Positions 37,801 to 49,800 of a DNA stretch of 64,000 bases are shown here, piece by piece. The stretch spans positions 34,216,480-34,280,479 of the forward strand of contig OX463842.1 in assembly GCA_949825065.1 (NCBI GenBank), given 5' to 3'. Within the stretch, counting starts at the first letter, position 1. Every line of letters begins with the position of its first letter. The DNA is from Odontocerum albicorne (taxonomy: Eukaryota; Arthropoda; Insecta; Trichoptera; Odontoceridae). The notes beneath the pieces are model-generated. The model saw only the letters and a program-made list of their open reading frames with translations, did no database searches and was not told where the DNA came from. A program made the translations under genes and the position numbers.

Positions 37801-40800
37801 ATGTTGACCGATTAGGGCGAATAATAAATGACTAAATACATTTCAAATGCAACCATAAATGGGATTAGTGGTAGATGACAACCAAAAAAAATTGTTGAAC
37901 CAAGTTATTGAAATTTTAAAAGAAGAAAAGGTAATGAGTAAGAAAAACAAAAGGAGATGTATGGCTGTGAAAGAGGCCAAATAATTATGAATGTCATGAT
38001 GGGAAAGTTTGGTGTTCAGTCCTCAAAGCCTACCCTAACAGAGAACTTCTACGATGGTATGTGTGTATGTATAAGTGTAGTTGAACAAAAAATGAGGTGC
38101 TACTGTGCCCAATGATTTTGGTTAAAACATTCAAGTCGGAAATTGGTATTACAAAGCAAAGCAAGAATTATGTACAATAGTTAAGTTTCGGTTCCGGAAC
38201 ATTTATTTCCTCTTCCTGTTTCTCCTCAGTTTGCCAGGACACTCGGGGTATTCTATAGAACGAATGGGCTCGCAATTAATCAGCGCTGAAAACGATCCCT
38301 TATAAATGTTTTTTCTATAGGTTTAAAGAGAATGAATAGAAAATGTTATCCGAGTATATCCTTTGGTCATGCCAAGAAACATACATTTTTGGTTATTTGT
38401 ATCTTATCGTATATGTCTTTCACGACACGTACAAAAACTATGGATAGAATTTCTTGCATAAATGTAAAAGTCTCCATACTAAATACATCTTCACATCATA
38501 TTAATTTTGTTTAAAAGTTTTTCACCATTAAACTAAGGCCTAGTTGACAAGACGCCTGATTTCGGTTAATCCCCATTTTTTTTGTAAGGTTTCAGCCTCG
38601 TTTCACTTCAGGTCTCGTTATCATCTTTCTGGTAGGCTGGAAGAAATTGTCAAGTGCCAATAAATCCGTCAGGTGGTACTTTATATAACAAAAGTGTAAT
38701 ATAATAGAATACAATTAGTTGTCAATACAGGTAGTCGTCGACTTACGACCTACGCGACTTACGACTGTTCGACTTTACGACCACAATCCACGATCGGTAT
38801 TATAAGCATTTCTTAAACCCTTCCGAGATGCCTACAACAAGGAAAATGTGAATATCTCAACGTACCAAGAAACAATGAAAGGATATTGATTTGAAAAAAA
38901 ATGATGGTAATTAAGCAGTACGAAGGAGGAAAAAAAGTATCTACCGGAGCAAATTTTTAATGGGGATTAAACTGAATTATTCTGTAAACGAATGCCAACA
39001 CGCGTTTACATCCATATAGAAGCCAAAAGCATGCCTGAATTAAAAACTAAAAAAATAGGTTGACTCTGCTGCTTGGCGGAAACATCGCGGGTTTCAAACT
39101 CAAGCCTTTAGTAATTTATCAATCAGAAAACCCGCGAGCATTCAAAAATGTAAACAAGCACACACTGCCCGTGTACTTTCGTTCCAATAAAAAAACATGG
39201 ATGACGAAGACCCTATTCGAAGACTGATTCGTGAATTGTTTTATTCCTCAAGTTCATGAATATTGTGTGGAGAGTAAAATTCCTTTTAATATTTTGATGC
39301 TCTTAGATAATGCACCTGGACATCCACCCAATGTATCTGATCTTCATCCTAACGTGAAAGTTATTTTTTTGCCGCCAAACACAACTTCACTCATTCAGCC
39401 TATGGACCAAGGTATACAGCTACATTTAAGGCTAACTATCTCAGAATAACTTATAGATGCTGACACAGAGCTATCGTTGCGAGAGATTAGGAAGCAGTAC
39501 GATTTTCTTATGTGTACCAAAAATATCGATCCTGCCTGGGAGGCTGTGACAAATAAGTGCATGAATGGTATCTGGGAAAATTGTGATAAGCGTTACGCAA
39601 ATACTTGAAGAATTTTCGATGGTGAACAAGAACTTGAAGTTATAGAAAAAATAGTAAAATTGGCAAAATATCTATCTTTAGAGTGTGAGGTAGAGGACAT
39701 CGAGGAATTACTAGATCATGAGTCTGGAGAACTTACGAATGAAGAACTTATTGAATTGGATGAAGAAAAAGTAGCTGAAGAAGAAAGAAGAGAAGCAGAT
39801 AAAGAACAGTAGGAGGGGCCAGAAAGAAAATTCACCGTTAAGGGACTATCCGAAGGTTTACTTATCTTTGGAATAAACTTCTTCCACATTTTGAAGAAAT
39901 GGACCCAAACATCGAACGATTTGTAAGGATTGAATGGATGGCACACGATGTGGTTCGCCCATGTGAAATATGCGAGGAGAAGAAGAAACAAACAATCTAG
40001 ACAAACAAGCAGCCAATATTTTTTTTATATGTATAACAACAACTGTATTTTCATGTTTTATTAATACATATTTAACCAATTTTACTGTAGCATATTTTTT
40101 TAATTAATCCTAACAAATGTAAAAATAAAAAACAAAGCAATACGTAAAGAAATCCGAATATAAGGAATGCTAATGATAAAGAAAACAAAGACAAACTCGA
40201 AAAATAATAAAAAAAGAAACCTCATAAACGACGGTGGTGATTACACTGATTATAATACTCGTAAGATAGAAAACAGTCTTATGTTATGATATCGTCACGC
40301 ACTATAATTCACATGTGTACCGAAATTATTGCATAAACCGACTTACGACTAGACCTGTTTATCGGACCCGATTGTGGATATAAGTCGACGACTACCTGTA
40401 TACGAAAAGTATCCAGCCCACATTTTTTCTGTTCTGTGATAATTGGGAAATGTTTTGGCGCGTTGTATTGAGTTGTATTGAATGAAAAAAAAACGAAATT
40501 AAACAACACATTTATTATTAAACGAGATCGGTAATTTTGCACATATAGTATATGTGTACGTTGTTGAGTTAGGTACTTTTTACATATATGCATACCATCT
40601 CGCCGCTTCTCAGCTAGGGCAGGCAGAAAGGACAAAGTGACACACTCTTATTTCGACACACATATTCTTATACAAATCCTACGATTTCTCTTACTTCTTA
40701 ATTTTTCTTCTTTCAAAATATCATTCACTTGATCCAAGTATATTTTTTTTGATCTTCCTCAACCACGCGTTCCACTTACATTTTCACTGTACGAGTATAT

Positions 40801-43800
40801 TTGTTTTGTTAGTTCGCTTCATTCCTTGATTCTACTTGCCCAAAACTATCTCAGATTGCTCTTTTTCACTCAACACATCAGTATTAACTTCACGTTCATC
40901 CCTAATTATTCCATTCTGTATTCTAACATGTATTGTATTGTTATAAATGCATGCAATTCTACAGCACTTGTCTCTTTTCAGTACTTTTGCATGCCCACAT
41001 TTCACTTCCATACATCAAAGTTGGTACTAAAGTTCTGTTGTGGACTATTTTCTTAGCATCTTATCGTTTTTACATATACTCGTACACGTATAATTACATT
41101 ACAGATAATTGTATGTCAAACAATTTCTTTTTTCTAAGTCAAATCCAATTATAATTTTAGCGTTTTCTAACTTTGATATGAAATACCACCAGTGCATGTA
41201 TTTCTATGCTTTTTACCTAAAACAATCTGAATTGATGGATTATGAAATAGTCAATTGTATTTGTTGTGTTCTCCATCAGACTTTCAAACATATTGGCAAT
41301 GAGTGTTCGTTAAGGTCCTGCATTGAGAATATTTGCGGATTTCAACGACCTCCGTGGTCTAGTTGGTGACTTCAATCGAGAAATTTGGGTTCAATTTCCG
41401 ATGGTGCACAAAAAAATAAATAAAAAGAGCATCAGTATTGTAAATGATTCGTCTAATACTCCAGTTCTTCTAAGCCATAAAGCTTGATAACCATGTCTGA
41501 AAACAATGTTGACTCGCGGCCACGCTCTTAATATGTCAGAATAACTAATTTATATATGTTAAAGGGTGCTAATTTAGGGTATAATAGATAATTTAGGGTA
41601 TTGCGGATTTTCATCAGACAACACCTGGTGCTATTGAATGATTGGCTGACTAGAATTTGGACATATCATATGAGTCGTGAAATAAACTATTATGTTGAAC
41701 ACATTTCTATTTTGCGAGGATGACTATTTATATTGTTTTAACACCTCTTGTATTGAATAAACTCACTCATAATGGAGAAGGTACTAAAAAAATATCTACG
41801 ATATCTCTATATGACTGAGTTTGGTGTCTATCCACGGCATTATCCTACTCAGTTTCTGTTGAACATGCTCGGGTATAACTCCTTGAGCGTAAGAAGAGAT
41901 CTGCGTATTCTGGTATACGTTATCAGACTCGTTCGAGGAGTTGTGAGCTGTCCAGCATTACTACAAAAATTAACGTTAAATGTTCCTAATTACACAAGAC
42001 TGCGCCGGCAAGAACTGTACTCTATCACATACGGAAGAACGGATCTTCCAGCTGCTATGCCTCATTGGAAGGGATTTAACTCTTTTGAACGGGACTGCTT
42101 CGGATATTGACATACTGTATTTCATATTGTAATTTATTTTTAACAAACACTGTTTATTCCACTTTTTTGTGACGGTATAACCCTACCGGTTTCAAGGCTT
42201 TCACCTCATCTTCAGGGGAGCGCAAACAAGACTAAATGCTGTTCGAACTGGTACCGATATAGACACTTCAACGGTTGGTGGCTGGGGGGTGAGGAAGGCT
42301 AGGGATAATTTCGGCCAAGAGCGGGGAGATTTTGTGGAAATAACTGTTCAACAGATGCTCCGATCGGTATACTGACTTAGAAATTTCTAGGGCCTCTAAT
42401 CGGTCCAATTTATTTCCGTTGCCGCTAATATGTAAGAATTTGGCATCATCGATAGAAAAAGTATGATTCTCACGGTGACAATGATTAGCCATTTCAGAAT
42501 AAATTAAAGGATTTGTTAAGGCAGATTGGTGTTCACGAAATCTCTTTTCAAAAGATCTTCCTGTCTTTCCTATATAGAAATTATCACAGTCAGCACATAA
42601 AAGTTTATACACACCACTGGTTGCTAAGTATTCCATTTTTGCCTTTCCCATTAAAAAAGAGTTTCCGGAGATTAAAGTTAGTGTAAAAAGCTGGCTTTAT
42701 GTGACTTGGAATATTTTTGGTTATTTCATTTGATATATTTTTTATAAATAGGACTTTGCTCCATTTATAGGTATGCTTATAGGTGTCGTTAAATATATAA
42801 TCTTTTATAAGTTTCTTTTTTGTTTTGTTTTTTAAAAGTGAATCAATGAGGCTTCCAGGATAGCCATTATTTGTAGCAATTTTTTTGATTGTTATTAATT
42901 CCTTTTTAAAATTGTCGTCGGTTAATGGGACACTGAGCAATCTATGAAGCATACAGTTAAATGCGGCGAAATTATGATTATTAGGATGGTTAGAAGTTGC
43001 TGGAATTATAGAGTCTGAATAAGTATTTTTCCTATATATATCAAAGTCAAATGTGCCATTTTTCCGAGATAATGTTAGGTCCAAGAAATTTAATTTTCCG
43101 TCCTGTTCTGTTTCTAGTGTAATTTTTATAAAACTTTCTATAGAATTTAAATATTTAAGAAATTGGTGTAATTGTCTATCGGTACCCGTCCAAACACAAA
43201 GAATGTCATCTGCATACCTAAACCAGCACAAAACATTTTTGGTTAACTTAAACTTACTCCTAAAAATACATTTTTCAAAATAGTTCATAAATATTTCACT
43301 GAGAAGGGGAGACAACGGTGAGCCAATAGCTAAACCATTTGTTTGTTTATATATTTTATTGTTGAAGTTAAAATAATTTTGTTTGATGCATAAGTCCATC
43401 AGTGAAATCAATTCCGAATTTTTAACAAGGTCCTTACTTTTGTCATTTATGATAATTTTTGCGAGCTCTATACAATGTCTTTAAACCTCCACAACGTTAA
43501 TGCCTTAACTATAAACAACATATATTTCATATCATATTACCAAAAGCAAAATAATTTTTTCTTCTAAGATTGTGGGTGTTAAAAAGCACTCATCAACGTA
43601 TTTAAGTGACTGAATATGTGTGTGTATGTATGGTATGTGTATATATGTGTGCATGTGTATGTATGTGTGTATTCATATGTATATTTTTTTTAATGTTTAC
43701 AATTTTCCTTTTTTTCAATGTAATTGGGCTAAGCCTGTATTGAGAAAATAAAAAAGATAACTAACTTGTGCCCTGAATTGTCCAAGTAATGTCCGATAAA

Positions 43801-46800
43801 ATGTAATAGCAGACTAAAGTGGCAGATATTAACATTGAGACTTTTCATTTGTCAAGAATATGTTTGATGAAGTGCAACAGATTGTTTAACAATAAAACGA
43901 CATATGCGTAAACATACAATAATTAAAACTCACCGTCGTCCTTCAACAGGATGAACTGAACACTTTCCCCTGAATTTTTTTTATTCAAAAAAATAATATA
44001 ATTTTTTTATTAAAAATAAATAATAAAATAAATTGGTGAATAATAAAATAATTGAATAAACAGTAATTTGAAGTTTCCGTTTGGATAATTGATATGGACC
44101 AAAAATGTTTTTAAACTATTTTTTGATTGGCAGTGAATGCACATTGTCTTATTGTATTTTAATAAGGTAACAAATCAGATCGTTGCTTCTTAAAACCTTG
44201 GAGGAAATATTTATTCTCAATAAATGCAATTTTTTAAGGAAACAATTTCAATTTGAATAATTTCGCGAAACATGCCGTAATTTGGAATATGACACATGCA
44301 TTAATATTTCCATTCAATCAATCATTCATAAATTACGGTAATCAGGAAAACGTTAAGAAGTATTATAGCTAAAATGAAACTTCTACATAAATATTGGATT
44401 GATTTGGAATTTCAAGGATAAGGCATCATGAAGATACATTTTAAATTTGATACTTATCTGTACATCAGTGGATATACGAGTATTTTAATTTCCGTTGAGA
44501 TTCTGTACATATTTTTTATCATTTAAGTGAGAAAAACAACTAAATTAGGGCATTTAAAAGTATGCTAAGGTTGATTTAAATAATTTTATATTTCTAGAGT
44601 AGGATTGTCAGAAAAACAAAAAAAAATGATAAAAAGGTCTAGTTGATAAAACGTTTGCCTTTTAACTTGGGGTTGCGGATCCAATTACCGTTGGTACCCA
44701 GTTAAAAAAAGGTTCTTGTCTGGTTTTCACTCAAGACTTGTTTAAGTGAATACCAATTAACATAGTCATAATAGCTTTTTTATCACTTTATCGAGGAAAA
44801 ATAACACCCTAAATTTTGGCTACAAGATAAACGCTATGTTTTTCATTTCGAAAAATTAAACCAAATATATAAATAATTAACAAGACAAATATAGGGTATA
44901 CTGCTTATTATTAGAACCTTTAAGGTTATTCAACATCTCGTTTCGTTCAAAACTCTATATTACGCCAATGTTCTCGTAGCCACTTAGAATATGCATCTTA
45001 AATATGGAATCCAATATATTATAATGTTTGTAAAGAGCGATTAGAGAGTGAGTAATAATCTTTCGAACACTCATGCTTTTGATTTTGTATGCAACAGCAT
45101 ACGATTCGCTCTGAGTCCAAACTTTAGATTGTCGTATGATCACTCACCAAATCTTTTAATTTTGTATGCAACAGCATACGATTTACTCCGAGTCCAACTT
45201 TTAGATCGTCGTATGATCACTCACCAAATCTTTTAATTTCAAAATTCTTCGTTACTTCGTAAACCCTGGTTTTAATTTCAGACATTTTTTATCTCAAATA
45301 AACAAAAATAACAAACAAAAATAATAATAAAAAATAATAAACTTTAATAAACAAAAATATGTTACCCTTTGTTGCAGAATAAAATCATAATATCCCGTGA
45401 AACCTCCTCTGTAGCCGAAATGGGAGTCGAACCCGCGCCTAGTAGGAGTCTGAACGGTTTTGGCCATACCCAAGTGCCACTTGCCCACTGCGTGGGTGGT
45501 GTAGCCCAGCTCCCTTAGATATTCGGGCAGCAATCGCTCCGTCAGAGGGATACCTCTGCTTTCCATGTTATTGAGAGGGTATCCTTGGAGACCTGGAGAA
45601 TGATACTCGCATTATAACATGTTATTTCACGTTTAAAAATAAGAACGCAAGAATCTAACAGTAATATACAACAAAATATGTCAAATATTTTTTTTATTAA
45701 TTTTTAATGTACCTAATTCATACCGATTAAAAAAATAAAAAAGGTCACAGTTTATAAAGAGTTTACTTGCTAATAATATTCAAATGCACTAGACATGTAT
45801 GATCGTTGTTGCACCTTCACGTGCGAAGTATTGCTAACTCGTGCAATAACAAATTTTCGTGCTTATTTCAGTGGTTCTAAACTCTGAAGGCTTAATAATT
45901 GGGGCTGAAGATAATGCTGTCTCTCGACCCCGCTCTTCAACATTTCAATGCTTTTTGAGAAGCACCATACGAATAAATGAATGAATATCGATGTAGATAT
46001 GTAAAAAGGATCCAAGCTAAGAAACAAAATGATTAGTTTTATCTAAATTATCGAATGAGCATGTCAATCCATCATCTACAAAAATATCCCAACAGTATAA
46101 TTTGTACTTCGTAAATAAATTCCGGTATTTTTTTTCATTCTATACAAAACCATACAACATGTTGTTCTGTTTTTTCAGTTACCTCAAAAATATGGAAGGT
46201 GTGTTGGATCCTTTTTGCATACATATACGCTCACATGTATTATAATCATAATCATCACCGCTATCACATGTCCCTGTTGGAATAAGTGTAAAGAGACATA
46301 TATCCCCTCCATTCTATCTTGGCAGACATTTTTCGCTTTTGCCACATCCATACACCTCGTCATACATACTCTCCTATGAAAACATTTCCCTCTTTTAGAA
46401 TTTGATTTTGAAAGAGGAGAGTATCCCACATATACACGTATTAATTGTGTATTGAAAAGTTCAATTTAAAAATTTGGAAACAAAACATGACAATGCATAA
46501 AATAAACGTATTTCGAACATGGGATGATGTATTCTTAAAGGCTAACGAAGAATTACGTGTAGTTAAAGAATGGATGGACTCAAATTTATTGACTCTAAAT
46601 TCCCAAAAAACTAAATACATCACATTTAGCATATCTACAAGAACTCAAGCACCTACAAATAAGTACATAACACTACACACTTGTTCACCCATGGCTGACT
46701 GTAGTTGTGTTTCCTTGGAAAGGGTTGATAGTATAAAGTACCTCGGAGTTTATGTTGATCAGTTCCTTCGTTGGGAGGTCCATATTAACACTTTGAGCGC

Positions 46801-49800
46801 AAAAATCAGAAAACTAGGATACATATTCCGTATGATTCGAAATGTGCTCAGTGAAAATATTCTTAAAAGTATATACTTCGCCTTATGTCAGTCAGCACTT
46901 TCTTACGGTATATCAGTTTGCGGGGGATGCACCTTAACCCAAAAACACATATTGCAGGTTTCCCAAAAATTGATTGTGAAAATAATTAATAAACTTCCTG
47001 CTCGGTATCCCACGGCGGGGCTTTTCAGAGAGTATCAGGTCCTGAACATAGCCAATTTACATCTCAAATCCATTCTCTGGCACTACCATCGAGAGGAAGG
47101 GAAGATGCAAACTCAGCAGACACACACGACACGCATGGCAACTAATGAAATGTTCACCATCCCTAGAGTTAAAACCTCTTTTGCCCAAAGGCAATATCCT
47201 TATTTGGCTCCCATTACATACAATGGCGTGCCGACTTCAATAAAGGTAAAGGTAGGAAAACCATTTAGACAGTCGATCGGAGCGTGGTTGTTATTGCGAC
47301 AGGATTTTGAGTACTTGGGCTTTCAGGATGAATGACGAGTGGAAAGGATTTATGTGAGCTCGTGAGTGTGGGTCTCTTCTTGTTGTTTTAATTTTGGTTG
47401 TTTTTGTATTTGTGTTTCTGTTTTTTTTTGTTTTAAATTTGTTTTAATTTTTATTCTTATGATTGTGTGCGGTATATTGTGGGATGAACATTTTTGGTAT
47501 TTCTGGAGTGATAATGTGTGAGGAGTTGAATTTCGCAAGATGTTTCCAGTTCTGGTTGAGTGTCACTGTTTGTCAGGTTGATGAGAGCGTGCAACGGGGT
47601 TTTTTTTGTGTAATCAAAAATCGGAAAGAAGTATCGATTTATTTTTTCATGCTAAATATCCTCAGTGAGATACAGGCAAAAGTCTAGTTTACTGGGGATA
47701 CGACAAATGAAAGGCAACAAACCCAGATCCATTAAAATTATATGTCCAAATCAAATTACCTGTAGTTTTTTCTCAAATTGTGTATATTTCTTGTCATGTG
47801 TAATAATAAATAATATCATTCAAAGCTGCTTACGGGATGCTGATAGTTAAATGTTACCTGTTTGTTTGTTTTTTTAATATCTACTCCCGGTATCCCATGC
47901 TATTATATCTCTTACCAGTATCCAAGCCGAAATTGGTCACTCGCTATCTCCTCCCAGTATCCCATGCTATCATCTCCCAGTATTCAAAGCGATATCGGTC
48001 ACTTGCAATCTCCTTCCTGTATCCTAGCCGAGATCGGTAATTTGCAATCTCCTTCCAGCATTCCATGCTATCTCTTACTAGTGTCCTAGCCAAGATCGGT
48101 CACTCGTTATCTCCTTCCTGTATCTCTTTACTCCCAGTCACCAAAGATCATGATGTTGTCTAAAAGCCTCTATCTCTATATGTAAAGTAAACTTCTTCCG
48201 TGTTGCTGGGCTTATATGATGACCGTGTCGCTAGAGATCTGCTAATATGACCTATCCATGCCAACTGTCGGATCTTATATCCCGTACAATAATTCGTGAT
48301 TGTCTCGTTAATTTTTTGCAATTTATTCGCTAAACTTCAATTTATACAATCCTGTTTTGGGCCAAGTATCAAGCCCGTTTTAGACCAAAAAGACCGTAAT
48401 ATTTTATTTTCAAAGTTGAGGATTTTTTGTTAGTCATAAACGAATATATTTTGATGAAGCAATATTATTCAGACAAAAACACGTTACTTGGAATAAATAT
48501 TTGTGAACATATTTATATTGGGATCTAATTAGAGACGCCCCTTGCCATCTAATGCATATAACATGACACAACATGACACATCTATATTATGATACAACCT
48601 ATCCGAGTGGGGAAGAGAGGTTTGGGGAACAATTACTCAAACCCAAATACAGGCGCATTAAGACATCTCCAGACGGGGAATTGATTACGTGACGGGGTTG
48701 GGAATCTTGGTTCAGGCGTGCAAACAGAGATGGATTGGATATAAACTATTGAACCAATGGTTCCGTAAGTGACTCAGTTATTCGTTAGATCAATATGTTT
48801 GTATTTTGTTGTATTATATTTCATCGTATATATAACAACTTTATTGGCTCATTGACAGTGTTTTACAAACAACCAGAAAGTTGTCGTTAGAGAAAATTAA
48901 ACTGGAATAGTTTTTATAAAATAAGGAAGGAATAACGGGAATCGAACTCACAACCTCTGGGTTGTAAGACAATCATCTTACCAGCTAGTCTACAGAGGTC
49001 GTGTTGTTCAATCATGTTTTATCATATTTTTTTAATTTTTCTTTTTGTTTTTCATTTCACATTAAGGGCGCTAGGGGTTCCATTGATAAAACAATATAAG
49101 AATCTATGAGTTATATTCTAGTTTCCAAAGCGGCTCTGTGTTCACAGGCCGCTTATTTGGACCGCTACTGCTTATGCTTGGTGGAACCCGTGCGACATGT
49201 TTCACTATTTGCATACCGAAATTACTTTTTCCGATTTGCGCCCGGCTAACCAGGGCAACCCACAGATGCGCCTCCATTCATCTCTATCTCTCATCAGCAT
49301 CGGCAAATGCCTTACGCGATGGATTGCCATAACGAGATTTTATTTCACTCGGTCAAGTACAACGGATGGATGTTTACAGAGCAGGATTATATGCACATTT
49401 TTCAAACAATTTGTAAAAAATAAATAAAATTAATTTGTTACAAATCAATGAATCCCTCAACCGAAGTACGATACTTTGGCTCATTTTAAATATACGAGTA
49501 TAAAGAATATTTCTATCATTTTCCTTTGTTATCTCCCTCCTCCCCAGTTTTCTTACCGAATATGTGCATTATGGCTTAAGTTGATTTAATTTGTATTGTT
49601 TGTGTCTTCTTTGTTTATTAATCTATTTAACACTTTTGTTGCAAATACAATTTGGCGGGCTTATAGCCAGGCAACAATCTCTTCCAACCAAACAAGCTTC
49701 TTTCCGTTGCGTCGATTGTTTATGTTTTTAATTAAATATTTGGCTTCCCTTTTGAATTGTATTTAACTGTAAAATTCCCGAATAAAATAAAATAAATAAG

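Larger units (their letters stand above)
42130..43490 (-). mobile_element. Penelope-like element, 5'-truncated
   Basis: On the minus strand it carries the C-terminal part of a Penelope reverse transcriptase, a GIY-YIG endonuclease in another frame, and a 3' region with a hammerhead-like core (42171-42215). Upstream sequence to about 43490 is still RT-like but broken. Penelope elements differ from LINEs in their RT and their GIY-YIG nuclease. It lies sense to the sulfatase gene in its largest intron. Confidence 0.9.

Noticed and set aside
49138..49427. GC-richer block tested as an additional sulfatase exon
   Set aside because: No sulfatase motif in any frame and no consistent splice sites.
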